Origin: Aquabacterium sp.
GTDB taxonomy: Bacteria; Pseudomonadota; Gammaproteobacteria; Burkholderiales; Burkholderiaceae_C
Direction of reading: 5' to 3'
Assembly: GCF_016234775.1 (NCBI RefSeq)
Contig: NZ_JACRAH010000018.1
Location: 1-64,000, forward strand
DNA length: 64,000 nt
A model generated the notes under the pieces. That model worked only from the letters and a program-made list of their open reading frames with translations. It searched no databases and had not been told where the DNA came from. The translations under genes were made by a program, and so were the position numbers. This document shows positions 28,588 through 38,053 of this stretch, piece by piece; the stretch's first letter is position 1; each line of letters starts with the position of its first letter.

Positions 28588-29574
28588 ATGCCACGCCACG
28601 CTCCAAACACCCCCCTGCCCTCCGCTCAACACCCGTTGACGGTTCGCCTATGCAATTGGATTGGCGATGTCGTGATGGCATTGCCCGCCCTTGAGTTGCT
28701 TGAGCAACACGGCTTCAATCTGAACCTGTACGGCAAAGGCTGGGCGCGAACCCTGCTCTCAGGATACGACTGGCACTTCACCAAACGCCAGGACAATGCA
28801 CTGAGCGCTCGACTCCATGATTTACGCGCCATTCGGCTTCAAAGCCAGCGCATCGATCCAACCTTCGATCGCCGCATCAATGCACTGAGCTTCCCGAACT
28901 CGTTTTCGAGCGCACTGGAGTTGCGCCTGTCGGGTCACAAGGTCTGCGGCTACAGCAAAGACGGCCGAAGCCTGCTGCTCAGCAGAAAGCTGGCGCGCCT
29001 GCAGAACAAGCATGTGCTGGAGACCTTCTGGCACCTCGCCTGTGAACTGACAGGGCAACATGAAGCGCCGCCACCTGCCAGCATCGGCTTCAGGCTCAGC
29101 CAGAGTGCGCAAGACAAAGCTCAAGCCTTGCTCGCTCAGCATCAGCTTGATGGGCAGCCTTTCGCCTGCGTGGTGCCTTTTGCCACCGGCATGATGTACC
29201 AATTCGACAAGAAGTGGCCCCACTTCAAGGAACTCACTCAAAGCCTGAGCAAAGACCTGCCACTTGTCATCTGCCCCGGCCCCGGCGAAGAAGCCGAGGC
29301 AGAACAATTCAGCCAGCACGCCACCATCCTGCCGGGCGTTCCGCTGGATGTGTACGCCGCCATACTGGCGCGCGCCAGCCTGACTCTGGCCAACGACACA
29401 GGCCCTGGCCACCTGGCAGCGGCTGTCGGCACGCCCTTGATCAGCATCCTCGGCCCGACGGACCCCGAACATTGGGCACCTTGGGGACCCAACGTCACCG
29501 TTGTACGTGAGTGGCCTCAGTGGCCATCTGCATCAACCGTGCACGACACCGCCTTGCGCCTGCTTCCACGCTGA
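28588..29574 (+). CDS. GT9-family glycosyltransferase (heptosyltransferase-like)
   Basis: This 328-residue protein has the ADP-heptose:LPS heptosyltransferase fold. It has an N-terminal CNWIGDVVMALPALELL and a C-terminal donor site with ASLTLANDTGPGHLAAAVGTPLISILGPTDPEHWAP. Most such enzymes add heptose to the LPS inner core. The start at ATG 28588 is preferred because upstream starts lie inside tRNA-Phe. It is convergent with the following GT4 gene, overlapping 42 bases at the 3-prime ends. It is distinct from waaC later in the window, so it may act at a different core step. Confidence 0.85.
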   Translation: MPRHAPNTPLPSAQHPLTVRLCNWIGDVVMALPALELLEQHGFNLNLYGKGWARTLLSGYDWHFTKRQDNALSARLHDLRAIRLQSQRIDPTFDRRINALSFPNSFSSALELRLSGHKVCGYSKDGRSLLLSRKLARLQNKHVLETFWHLACELTGQHEAPPPASIGFRLSQSAQDKAQALLAQHQLDGQPFACVVPFATGMMYQFDKKWPHFKELTQSLSKDLPLVICPGPGEEAEAEQFSQHATILPGVPLDVYAAILARASLTLANDTGPGHLAAAVGTPLISILGPTDPEHWAPWGPNVTVVREWPQWPSASTVHDTALRLLPR

Positions 29575-30744
29575 GCGAATGTGCTCGGCATAACGCCGAG
29601 CCATGACATCCACGCCAAACTCGGCATTCGCCCGCGCGCGCGCGCGCAGAGCCAATTGCGCGGCCCGCTCAGGATGCCTCAACAACTCCTCCAGCACATT
29701 GGCCAAGGCCACTGGATCAGCCTCAGGCACCAGACGGCCATCCACACCATCACGCAGCAACTCCTGCACCCCCACAACAGCACTGCCCACGACCGCGCAA
29801 CCCGCCGCCATGGCTTCAACCAAGGCCAGCGGCATGCCCTCGTAATGCGTGGACAGCACGTAGATCTGATGATTCATCAACAGATCCGGCACGGTTGGGC
29901 AATGGCCCAGGAAGCGAACCTGATCGCCCAACCCCAGCGACTTGGCCAACCGCTCGGCCGCATCACGGTCACGCTGCTTGCCGCCACCCGCAAGACTGAC
30001 TGGCGGGGCAAGCCCCCGCTCCTTGAGCAAGGCAACCGCCCTGATCAGCGTGGCATGATCCTTTTGCCTTGCAAACCGAGCCGACATCACGATCCCGGGC
30101 GTACGCGCCGCAAAAGATCGCTGAGCAGCGTCAACAAAGGGCGCCAGGCGGATGCCATTGGAAATGGCCACCGTGCGCTGCGAATCGAAGCCGAGCGCCA
30201 GCAAACTGGACTTGACGCCCTCCGAACAGCCCACGATCAAGGCGGTACGCTTGGCCAGCCAGCGCGCCTGAGCGAGCCGCCAGGCCGAATATCGCTCGCG
30301 CGAGTTGTGCTCAACATGAACCAGCACGGGCACCTTGGCCAACAAGCCGGCGTAACGCCCCCACAGGTGCTCACTGAAGCCGTGAGCCACCAACACATCG
30401 GGCTGGAACGCTTCGCAGACCTTGACCAATCCCTGAATGGTGGCGACATGCGCCCACCCTGGAACCAACTCAATGGTCAAACCCTCATCACGCAGTTGCT
30501 GAACACGTGACATCTCGGTCTGCGACTTGCGCCGCAACACCAGCATCGCGTCCCACTCGGGATCACCACGACACGCACGCACCAGATCGACCGCGACCTG
30601 AGTCGCCCCCGAAAACCCGCCCGTGACAAAGTGGATGACCCTCAAGCGCCTGGGCTGCGCGCCAGCACCATCTCCCTGGCCTCGCTGAGGCGGCAACGCG
30701 TTTTGCGAAGAAAATTCAAGCACAATCTTGGGTCCATTCAACAA
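29533..30744 (-). CDS. GT4-family glycosyltransferase
   Basis: This GT-B protein of up to 403 residues has the glycosyltransferase-4 signature: an N-terminal HFVTGGFSGATQVA, a donor-site KDHATLIRAVALL region, and the C-terminal YEGMPLALVEAMAAGCAVVGS with the acid/base motif EGMPLALVE. Substrate is unknown; LPS or capsule outer sugar is likely from context. The start is uncertain: the longest frame begins at TTG 30744, but TTG 30645 gives the N-terminus most like other GT4 proteins. It is divergent from the next GT4 gene. Confidence 0.85.
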   Translation of the reverse strand: MLNGPKIVLEFSSQNALPPQRGQGDGAGAQPRRLRVIHFVTGGFSGATQVAVDLVRACRGDPEWDAMLVLRRKSQTEMSRVQQLRDEGLTIELVPGWAHVATIQGLVKVCEAFQPDVLVAHGFSEHLWGRYAGLLAKVPVLVHVEHNSRERYSAWRLAQARWLAKRTALIVGCSEGVKSSLLALGFDSQRTVAISNGIRLAPFVDAAQRSFAARTPGIVMSARFARQKDHATLIRAVALLKERGLAPPVSLAGGGKQRDRDAAERLAKSLGLGDQVRFLGHCPTVPDLLMNHQIYVLSTHYEGMPLALVEAMAAGCAVVGSAVVGVQELLRDGVDGRLVPEADPVALANVLEELLRHPERAAQLALRARARANAEFGVDVMARRYAEHIRSAWKQAQGGVVHG

Positions 30745-30833
30745 CGGCCTACATCATGCGACAAGAATGACGCACAGATGGCCCCCTCCCCTGCCCCCAT
30801 GGCCAAGTCGAGCACCCGCGAGGCCCGCGGATC

Positions 30834-31937
30834 ATGAGTGACACCTCACTGGTTCTATCCAACCATGGGCTGCGCCACTCAGGCGGCATCGAGCGCTACC
30901 TGCTGACGCTGGTGGACAGCCTGCACGCCCGCGGCCTGCGCCCCACGGTGATCGCCCACAAGTTCGACAAGTCCATCGCTGAGTATGCCTGGGTGAACCC
31001 CATCCACATCCGCACCTGGGGGCTTGGCGGCGCTTTGCGTGACCGCTGGTTCGACGCGCGCTTGCGGCGCCTGAAAGCCCGCCATCAATGGTTTCCTTTG
31101 ATCGCGTTGAGCCAGACCTCAGCGGCTGACATTGCCATCTGTGGCGGCACCCATCCTGGCTACCTCGCCGCCATCAACCAAACCCCATCCTGGAAAGACA
31201 AACTGGCCATTGCCCTGGAAGCCAAACACCTCGGTCACGCGTCCGTGGTGATCGCCCACTCGGAACTGATGGCCCGACAGGTCAAGCAGTTCTATGGCGT
31301 TGAGCCCAGCAAAGTGGACGTGCTGTATCCCCCCGTGGACACGCAACGCTTTCATCCCGTATCCGCCCAACGCAAGCAAGCCTTGCGCGAGCAACTGGGG
31401 CTGCCGCCCGATCGATGCGTTTTCCTGCTGGCCTCAACCGGGCATGCCCGCAAAGGCCTGGATCTGCTGGTCGAGGCACTGGGGCACAGTGACCTGCCCG
31501 TCTTGCTGGTGGTCGCGGGCCGACCTGTTGACGTGCAGGCCCCCAACCTTCGCTATCTCGGCTACCGCAGTGACATTGAAGATGTATACCGCGCGGTGGA
31601 TTGCACGGTGATGGCGTCTCGCTACGAACCCTTCGGGCTCGTCGGCGTGGAGACCGTGTTGTGTGGCACCCCGTTGGTCGGTGCCGAAGGCATGGGTTGC
31701 ATGGAGGTCCTGCAAGGCGATGGCGTCATTCCGTTCAAGATTGAGGCAGCCACGTCACAGCAAGCCAGCTTGCACGTTGCCATCGCGCAAGTGTTGTCAC
31801 GCTGGCGCGCCGGCACCTTGCAGGTTGCAGATCCGCTGAAGGCCTTGCGCTATGACCCGACTGTTGACGCGCACCTGCAGGCCCTCCTGCGCCACGTAGA
31901 CCAATTGCGTGCGAGACAAACAGGACGCGACGCATGA
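30834..31937 (+). CDS. GT4-family glycosyltransferase
   Basis: This 367-residue GT-B enzyme has the Rossmann-like N-terminal NHGLRHSGGIERYLLTLVDSL, a central GHARKGLDLLVEALGH (donor nucleotide region) and the C-terminal SRYEPFGLVGVETVLCGTPLVG. It resembles WaaG-type core glucosyltransferases and other LPS transferases, but the sugar cannot be set from sequence. It overlaps the next gene by 4 bases (ATGA), so the two are translationally coupled. Confidence 0.87.
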   Translation: MSDTSLVLSNHGLRHSGGIERYLLTLVDSLHARGLRPTVIAHKFDKSIAEYAWVNPIHIRTWGLGGALRDRWFDARLRRLKARHQWFPLIALSQTSAADIAICGGTHPGYLAAINQTPSWKDKLAIALEAKHLGHASVVIAHSELMARQVKQFYGVEPSKVDVLYPPVDTQRFHPVSAQRKQALREQLGLPPDRCVFLLASTGHARKGLDLLVEALGHSDLPVLLVVAGRPVDVQAPNLRYLGYRSDIEDVYRAVDCTVMASRYEPFGLVGVETVLCGTPLVGAEGMGCMEVLQGDGVIPFKIEAATSQQASLHVAIAQVLSRWRAGTLQVADPLKALRYDPTVDAHLQALLRHVDQLRARQTGRDA

Positions 31938-33046
31938 CGCGCGCAACGACAAGCCCCTTGAACATCGTGGAGCCGACGCTCAACAGCGATGCCGGACATT
32001 GCATGAGCCTGGTCCGCGCCCTGAGTGAAGCTGCGCTGCATACCGGCTGTCAAGACATCCGCGTGTGGGGCGGCCGCAATATCGCCAAGACAACCTGGAC
32101 CGCCCCAGGTCAGGTTCGAGCCCATTTTGTACGTCGCTGGCGCCGCTTTCAGGCCCTGGGCCTGTACCGTCGGCTGCTGCGCGAACCCGGCCGCATCCTT
32201 GTGTCAACTGCGGGCAGCACGGATCTGGTCAGCCTGGACTGGGCCGCCCGCAGTTGCGGCATCGGGCGCATTCCCGCCCACAAGGTGACCCTGTTTGTGC
32301 ACTGGCTCAACATCAAGCCAGGTAAAGCGCGGTTGTACACCGCCATTGCCAGACGCCAACCAGAGCTCAAGATCCTTGCCCCGACGGCCAGCGTGGCCGA
32401 CTTCTTCGCCTCATGCGGCTTCAAGACACAGGTGGTGCCCTATCCGCTTGACACGGCCAATCAAGACACCCAGCCAGAAGCCCACACCGGTGAGTTTCGA
32501 CACCTGCTGGTGCCTGGCTCCGCCAGAATGGACAAAGGATTTGGCCACATCGTCGATTTGGTCGAAGAAATGGCAAAGCGCCAGTTATCCTGGCCCATCA
32601 TTGTGCAAACCTCACTGGAACACGGCCATGACAAGGACCTCGAATTGACCGAGGCCCTCGCCCGACTACAAGCCAGTGACTACGTGGGGCTGCAACTGCA
32701 CCATGAAGCGATGGACCGCGAGACCTATCGCGCCCAATTCCAAGGCGCCATCGTTATTCAGCCCTACCGTGCCGCCAGTTTTCAGGACCGCGTCAGCGGC
32801 GTCACCCTGGACGCGCTACAGGCGGGCTCGCCGGTTGTGGTGACCGATGGCACCTGGATGGCTCGGCTGGCCGAAAAATACAAGGCGGGTGTGGCCACCT
32901 CCGATCTGACGCCCTGCGGGCTGCTGAACGCCATTCAAACCATCCTGAACGACCACGCCGGCTTCGCGCAACGTGCATGCGCGGCCGCCACGGACGTGCG
33001 TTCCGAACATTCCGCGCGCGCATTGATCGAGGCCGTGCTGGCATAG
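31934..33046 (+). CDS. GT4-like glycosyltransferase
   Basis: This 370-residue protein shows a GT-B outline with a C-terminal donor domain (about 190-365), including GSARMDKGFGHIVDLVEEM and the acceptor-side AVSGVTLDALQ-like segment RVSGVTLDALQAGSPVVVT. The EX7E motif is weaker than in the two GT4 genes before it. It shares a 4-base overlap with the preceding gene and lies 11 bases before the GT2 gene, so it belongs to the same operon. Sugar and linkage are unknown. Confidence 0.75.
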   Translation: MTRATTSPLNIVEPTLNSDAGHCMSLVRALSEAALHTGCQDIRVWGGRNIAKTTWTAPGQVRAHFVRRWRRFQALGLYRRLLREPGRILVSTAGSTDLVSLDWAARSCGIGRIPAHKVTLFVHWLNIKPGKARLYTAIARRQPELKILAPTASVADFFASCGFKTQVVPYPLDTANQDTQPEAHTGEFRHLLVPGSARMDKGFGHIVDLVEEMAKRQLSWPIIVQTSLEHGHDKDLELTEALARLQASDYVGLQLHHEAMDRETYRAQFQGAIVIQPYRAASFQDRVSGVTLDALQAGSPVVVTDGTWMARLAEKYKAGVATSDLTPCGLLNAIQTILNDHAGFAQRACAAATDVRSEHSARALIEAVLA

Positions 33047-33057
33047 GACTGAACCAC

Positions 33058-33858
33058 ATGACAACAGCGCGCCTCTCCGTGGTGATCATCACCAAGAATG
33101 AAGCTCAACGGCTGCCCACTTGCCTTGCATCGGTCGCCTTTGCTGACGAGCTGATCGTAGTCGACTCCGGTAGCACCGATGGCACGGTCGATCTGGCTCG
33201 CCAGGCAGGCGCCAAGCTCATCGAAACGAAAGACTGGCCGGGCTTCGGGCCACAAAAACAGCGCGGCCTGAACGCTGCCACTGGCGAATGGGTGCTGTGC
33301 ATCGATGCCGATGAATGGCTCGATGCCGCCTTGACCTCGGCGATCAAGGCGCTTGTAGCCCAAAGCCCTCTGCCCGCAGAGGCCCCAACCATCTATGAGA
33401 TCGACCGCCTCTCAGCTTTCTGCGGCCAATGGATGCAGGCCGGCAGTTGGTCGCCCGATGTGGGCGTGCGATTGTTCCGGCGCGGCGATGCGCGCTTTTC
33501 GGACGACCTGGTGCACGAGCGCCTGCTGTTCAACGGCAAGACCGGGCGCCTCCCCGGCAGACTGCTGCACAACAGCATCACCAGCGTGCATGACGGCCTG
33601 GACAAGATGAACCGGTACACCACAGGCCGGGCCGAGGATCAGCGCAGACAAGGCAAGCGAGGTAGTCTGGGCAAGGCCGTGGGACACGGCCTGTGGGCAT
33701 TCATCCGCTCCTATATCCTGCGTCGCGGCTTCATGGACGGGCGAATCGGATTCATTCTGGCCGTGCTCGATGCACACAACTCCTACTATCGTTACCTGAA
33801 GCTATGGCTGGACGGGCGCGTCATGCCGCACGACATCCCTGCCCCAAAATCTCGCTGA
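33058..33858 (+). CDS. GT2-family glycosyltransferase (WaaE/KdtX-like)
   Basis: This 266-residue GT-A enzyme resembles the WaaE/KdtX group, which adds beta-1,4-glucose to inner-core heptose in some LPS. Visible are SVVIITKNEAQRLPTCLASV, ELIVVDSGSTDGT, the DXD-like LCIDADEWL and the C-terminal KRGSLGKAVGHGLWAF region with basic residues. The start at ATG 33058 gives the normal family N-terminus; an upstream open extension overlaps the preceding gene. It closes the operon that begins at 30834. Confidence 0.87.
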   Translation: MTTARLSVVIITKNEAQRLPTCLASVAFADELIVVDSGSTDGTVDLARQAGAKLIETKDWPGFGPQKQRGLNAATGEWVLCIDADEWLDAALTSAIKALVAQSPLPAEAPTIYEIDRLSAFCGQWMQAGSWSPDVGVRLFRRGDARFSDDLVHERLLFNGKTGRLPGRLLHNSITSVHDGLDKMNRYTTGRAEDQRRQGKRGSLGKAVGHGLWAFIRSYILRRGFMDGRIGFILAVLDAHNSYYRYLKLWLDGRVMPHDIPAPKSR

Positions 33859-33908
33859 ATCCCCCCCCGGCACCAAAACATCCATAACAAACACCTTCTG
33901 TCATCACC

Positions 33909-35021
33909 ATGAGCACTTCCTTGAGCCCGATCCCCTTTGTTGATCTCAACCGACAGCATCAAGCGATCAAAGCAGAACTGACATCGGCCATTCAGACTGT
34001 GGTGGATGCCGGCTGGTTCATTCTTGGGCCACAAGTAGAAGCCTTCGAGCACGAGTTTGCCCAATACTCGGACGCGGCTTACTGCGTCGGCGTGGGCAAT
34101 GGTCTGGACGCCATTCAACTGCTGCTGCGTGCCTACGGCATCGGCCCCGGCGACGAAGTCATCGTCCCATCCAACACATTCATCGCGACATGGCTGGCCG
34201 TGAGCGACGTGGGCGCCACGCCCGTTGCAGTCGAACCCGACAGGCTCACACACAACATCGACCCGGCAGCCATCGAGCAGGCCATCACCCCCCGCACCAA
34301 GTGCATCATCCCCGTGCACCTGTATGGCCAACCGGCCGACATGGACCCGATCAACGCGATTGCTGACAAGCACAAACTGGTGGTGATCGAAGACAACGCA
34401 CAAGCTCAAGGCGCGCTGTACAAGGGGCGCAAGACAGGCTCACTGGGCCACGCGGCAGCCACCAGCTTTTACCCAGGCAAGAACCTCGGGGCAATGGGTG
34501 ATGGTGGCGCCGTCGTGACCAGCGACGCACAGATCGCCGACCGAGTCCGCGTACTTCGCAACTACGGCTCCAAACAAAAGTACGTGCACCTGGAGAAGGG
34601 CGAGAACAGCCGCCTGGACGAACTGCAGGCAGCCATCCTGCGCGTCAAACTTCGTCACCTCGACGAATGCAACACCCAACGCCGAACCCTTGCCGCTCAG
34701 TACTCGCAACAACTAGCGAGCCTATCCGTCAAGACGCCGTTCGTCCCTGAGTGGGCACAACCCGTCTGGCACCTCTACGTTGTCGAATCGGATCAGCGTG
34801 ATGCGCTCCAGGCGCACCTGGCCAAGGCGCAAATCCAGACGGTGATCCACTACCCCATCCCACCGCATCAGCAGGCCTGTTATGCACAAACACATGGGGG
34901 GCTTGAATTTCCCATCGCTGAGGCCGTTGCGGGCCGCGTTTTGAGTCTGCCGCTGTTTCCAGGCATGCGCGACGACGAAGTACATCGCGTCACGCAGTCC
35001 ATCGTGCAATTCACGCGCTGA
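33909..35021 (+). CDS. fdtB: DegT/DnrJ/EryC1/StrS sugar aminotransferase (FdtB/QdtB-like)
   Basis: This 370-residue PLP-dependent aminotransferase has the PLP lysine in [16 protein letters not shown] and the start [13 protein letters not shown] plus [15 protein letters not shown]. That N-terminus is characteristic of FdtB/QdtB, which aminate C3 of dTDP-3-oxo-6-deoxyhexoses to give Fuc3N or Qui3N. The neighbouring ketoisomerase-like gene (35040-35453) supports this role. The dTDP-glucose pyrophosphorylase, dehydratase and N-acyltransferase that should complete the pathway are not in the window. The start is ATG 33909. The symbol is a best guess by family and context. Confidence 0.85.
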   Translation: MSTSLSPIPFVDLNRQHQAIKAELTSAIQTVVDAGWFILGPQVEAFEHEFAQYSDAAYCVGVGNGLDAIQLLLRAYGIGPGDEVIVPSNTFIATWLAVSDVGATPVAVEPDRLTHNIDPAAIEQAITPRTKCIIPVHLYGQPADMDPINAIADKHKLVVIEDNAQAQGALYKGRKTGSLGHAAATSFYPGKNLGAMGDGGAVVTSDAQIADRVRVLRNYGSKQKYVHLEKGENSRLDELQAAILRVKLRHLDECNTQRRTLAAQYSQQLASLSVKTPFVPEWAQPVWHLYVVESDQRDALQAHLAKAQIQTVIHYPIPPHQQACYAQTHGGLEFPIAEAVAGRVLSLPLFPGMRDDEVHRVTQSIVQFTR

Positions 35022-35034
35022 TCAACACCAGCGC

Positions 35035-35061
35035 GGCGCTCAATCTCGCAGATTGAGCGCC
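35035..35061. terminator. Long hairpin at the end of two convergent genes
   Basis: A perfect 12-bp inverted repeat GGCGCTCAATCT (35035-35046) and AGATTGAGCGCC (35050-35061), with a three-base loop, contains the stop codon of the fdtA-like gene and sits 14 bases after the fdtB stop. No T tract is present on either side, but the stem is long enough to act as a bidirectional end or stability element. Confidence 0.55.
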
Positions 35062-35453
35062 TGCTTGAAGTCGCCGTAGTCTCGGTAATAGTCGTCTTCG
35101 TCGTAGCGATTGGACGCCAGGACCATGCAGACCGAGCCTGAAGAGAAGTTGTCCAACTCCCGCCAGATCATCGGGCAAACATACAAGCCGTAATACGAGC
35201 GGTTGAGATGAAAGCGCCGCTTCTCGGAGCCGTCATCCAGCACCACATCGAAACTGCCGGACATGGCCACAATCAATTGCGACAAGCCTTTGTGTGCATG
35301 GCCACCGCGCTCCGCCCCGCCAGGGACGTCGTAGAGGTAGTACACCCGCTGAATATCAAATGGGATGTGATTCGCCCCTTCGATGAAGGTCAGGTTTCCA
35401 CGCGCGTCGGTGATCTTTGGTAACTCTACGATCTTGCAATCTGCTATCGGCAT
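35040..35453 (-). CDS. fdtA: Cupin-fold dTDP-sugar ketoisomerase (FdtA/QdtA-like)
   Basis: This protein of about 137 residues has a WxcM/FdtA-type cupin. Motifs are ARGNLTFIEG, IPFDIQRVYYLYDVP, and the metal- or catalytic-histidine RGGHAHKGLSQLIVAMSG. FdtA/QdtA turn dTDP-4-oxo-6-deoxyglucose into the 3-oxo sugar used by FdtB/QdtB, which matches the convergent neighbour. ATG 35453 (MPIADCKIVEL) gives the normal length; an upstream open extension of 34 residues has no family match. The two genes converge rather than form an operon. The symbol is by family and context. Confidence 0.82.
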   Translation of the reverse strand: MPIADCKIVELPKITDARGNLTFIEGANHIPFDIQRVYYLYDVPGGAERGGHAHKGLSQLIVAMSGSFDVVLDDGSEKRRFHLNRSYYGLYVCPMIWRELDNFSSGSVCMVLASNRYDEDDYYRDYGDFKQALNLRD

Positions 35454-35665
35454 GCCGCATCCCAAACAACGGCCGAGCGATTCAGTCGCCAGCCAACCAT
35501 GACATCCACCAAAGCACGGACGTACAACAATCTCACGCGGGCCGCAACCCTCCATTCGCCGTGTTTTAGCGAGTTGTTATGGTAGCATGGCCGGGCGACA
35601 AGACTGGGGCATCAGAACCAAAATTCAGCTGTCGCACTTCATACTCGAAGACATGGTGGCAGGCA

Positions 35666-36964
35666 ATGAGTGCGAAAGATCTTTCAATTGAAATCAAACA
35701 ATTCGTTAAAACAAAAAAACGAGTTTCAAGAAATTTAAAGAAAATCCGTCGCCCCTGGCTCCCTTTGCAATCCAATAGCGAGCTTGCTCAATCAGGTGGG
35801 GCAGAAATCATGAAACTGCTGACGAATGAACACGTCAGCGATTTTCCTGCACCTGTCTTTGTGGGGCGTCAACCAGAATCACCTCAGCTTGCACTTCCCA
35901 AAAAGAATTGGCCGGGGATCACGCTGACTCGCATGACGAACGTTCGAGTACTGGGTAACTGCAATTTCATCATTCGAGATGGAAAGGCTATCCACCCCGA
36001 CATTTACACGCCAGAACGAGACAGAAGCCCCATTGAAATGTACGGGCGAGCTCGAATGGACGAGCAATTCAAACGAATCAAGATTTCCGTTGGCTTGACA
36101 CACGGTCACCTCCCCGTAGCGGTAAATCTCTGCGACCAAACCCCATACAACTATGCCCACTGGCTGACTGAGGTTCTACCCAAACTGGCGCTGATTGAAG
36201 ACATCCCAGAACTCTGTGATGCGCCTATTTTGGTTGACCATGGTTTGGCAGAAAATCTACTGGAATCAATTGAAGCCTTGACCGGACCTGGCCGCAAAAT
36301 CATCATGGTGGACAGGTACGACAATATATGTGTTGACACGCTGTACAACATCTCACCGACATCATACTGCCCCCATGAGTTCAGGGATTTTTTCAAGACA
36401 AATCAACGAGGCTTTCAGTTCTTCTTTTCCGACGTAGCCCTCAACAAACTGAGAGACTCCCTGCGTCGCAGATATTCAAAATACGCGAATTGCCGCCCAC
36501 GATCCATCTATCTGAAAAGAACAACACTGTGGGCATACAATGACCGAAACATTATCAATATCGACGATATTGAAAACATCATTGATGACTTCAGCATTGA
36601 AACCATCAATGTTTCAGGAATGAGTATTGCGCATCAAGCCAGAATATTCATGAATGCCAAGCTCATTGTTGCACCAACAGGTGCTGCCCTGGCCAACATG
36701 ATTTTTGCACCACCAGGCTGCCGGATTATCGTCATGGCCGCGAGCTACCACGGTGCAACATATGATTATTTCAACCAGATCGCGCACATTCTGGGTCACC
36801 AGTTGCAGTTTGTCATTGGCCCACAAGCAGAAGATAATCGGTATCACATGAACCGCAACTATTCGATTGACCCCGCCGACCTCAAGCAGGCACTCAGTCA
36901 ATCAATACCACGCCGCGTGCAGGAAGTGCAGACCGGCGTCCAGAGATCGTCAAGAGCAGCTTGA
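35666..36964 (+). CDS. GT61-family glycosyltransferase
   Basis: This protein of about 432 residues has the GT61/DUF563 motifs YNYAHWLTEVLPKLALIED, RSIYLKRTT and GAALANMIFAPPGCRIIVM. Family members include plant xylosyltransferases and bacterial capsule enzymes. The gene is clearly more AT-rich than the core genes around it, with many AAA/AAT codons, which suggests transfer. The start at ATG 35666 is preferred because the preceding open frame has no family sequence. It overlaps the convergent acyltransferase stop by 15 bases. Confidence 0.85.
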   Translation: MSAKDLSIEIKQFVKTKKRVSRNLKKIRRPWLPLQSNSELAQSGGAEIMKLLTNEHVSDFPAPVFVGRQPESPQLALPKKNWPGITLTRMTNVRVLGNCNFIIRDGKAIHPDIYTPERDRSPIEMYGRARMDEQFKRIKISVGLTHGHLPVAVNLCDQTPYNYAHWLTEVLPKLALIEDIPELCDAPILVDHGLAENLLESIEALTGPGRKIIMVDRYDNICVDTLYNISPTSYCPHEFRDFFKTNQRGFQFFFSDVALNKLRDSLRRRYSKYANCRPRSIYLKRTTLWAYNDRNIINIDDIENIIDDFSIETINVSGMSIAHQARIFMNAKLIVAPTGAALANMIFAPPGCRIIVMAASYHGATYDYFNQIAHILGHQLQFVIGPQAEDNRYHMNRNYSIDPADLKQALSQSIPRRVQEVQTGVQRSSRAA

Positions 36965-38020
36965 ATAGCGACGCCTGCTCAGCATAGGCTTCTCCACAAA
37001 ATGCCAGGAGAGCATGGCTAACGGCAGTACGATGCCGCTAGCCATGATCGTCATCGCCCAAACCCCAATACCTGGAAAGCAACTGGCCAAGGCTTGCTGC
37101 ACAGGAAACGCATAGATGTAAGTGCCGTACGAATAATCGCCGACCGTGTTGTAGGCGCGAATGCGCCCTGCGGGCACATAAGCAAGAAACACGAGCAGAT
37201 AAGGTATGGCCATCGTATAGGCCACCGGAAACAGGGTACGTGAGGTGGCCGCCGCAAGAATTCCCACAGCGACGATCGCGAATATGGGCCACGACAGCGT
37301 GATCTGATCCTTCAAAAGGTAGATGCTCGCCCCCATGAAAAACATGAAGAAGAGATGCACGGATTGGCTATAAGCCCCAAAACCAAGGCAAGCCTTCAAA
37401 TGCATGAAGCCGGCAAGCCCTGCCACAAGCAGCACGATCGCCTTGAATACCCCATCAGGCATCTTCAACAGCACACGAATCAGCAGCCACATCAAACCCA
37501 GAATGACGTACATCCGGATCTCGAACTTCAAGGTCCATAAGGAGCCATTGACCGCCTGGGGAAAGGGATTGTGCTCAAAAAGACCGGGCAAACTCTTGCC
37601 CATGCCGGTGACCAGCGTGGCACTTTTCAACAGGTACTGGTAAGTGGCGCCATCAGCAAAATAAGCGCTCAGGGGCATGCGGGTCAGCGTCGGCCCCATC
37701 ACAAAAACAACGAGCACCAACATCACGAAAAGGGCAGGGAAAATTCGGCGAGCCCTCGCCCATGCGAACTCGCGCAAGTCCTGCTTCACGAGTAAGCTGC
37801 CCGTGACCAGCAAGCCGCTTGCAATGAAGAATACGTCCACTGCAATGGCGCCCACCGTCACCCCAAGCGAGCGAGCAAACGGCTCATTGGCACCATCCCC
37901 TGTCGCCAGCACAAAGCTGTGACTGACCAACACGGCGTACGCGGCCAGAATGCGGATAAGGTGCAGGTTGTTATCCCGACCATACACAAAATCCGCCAAC
38001 AGCAACTTCTCCTTTGGCAA
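36950..38020 (-). CDS. OafA/YrhL-type membrane acyltransferase (acyltransferase-3 family)
   Basis: This membrane protein of about 356 residues has around ten helices and the acyltransferase-3 signature: LHLIRILAAYAVLVSHSF, then VDVFFIASGLLVTGSLL, and ARARRIFPALF. Such enzymes add acetyl or other acyl groups to surface polysaccharide. The start is read as TTG 38020, because a strong GGAGGT lies seven bases before it. TTG 38044 and GTG 38041 are longer options. It is downstream of the GT-C-like gene, with which it is probably co-transcribed. Confidence 0.85.
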   Translation of the reverse strand: MPKEKLLLADFVYGRDNNLHLIRILAAYAVLVSHSFVLATGDGANEPFARSLGVTVGAIAVDVFFIASGLLVTGSLLVKQDLREFAWARARRIFPALFVMLVLVVFVMGPTLTRMPLSAYFADGATYQYLLKSATLVTGMGKSLPGLFEHNPFPQAVNGSLWTLKFEIRMYVILGLMWLLIRVLLKMPDGVFKAIVLLVAGLAGFMHLKACLGFGAYSQSVHLFFMFFMGASIYLLKDQITLSWPIFAIVAVGILAAATSRTLFPVAYTMAIPYLLVFLAYVPAGRIRAYNTVGDYSYGTYIYAFPVQQALASCFPGIGVWAMTIMASGIVLPLAMLSWHFVEKPMLSRRRYSSCS

Positions 38021-38053
38021 GGTTTGCACCTCCAATTTCACCAACGTAGAACG

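Noticed and set aside
29632..29650. CG dinucleotide run
   Set aside because: It lies within the 3-prime part of the GT4 gene and encodes alternating Arg/Ala codons. It is a coding artefact rather than a regulatory repeat.
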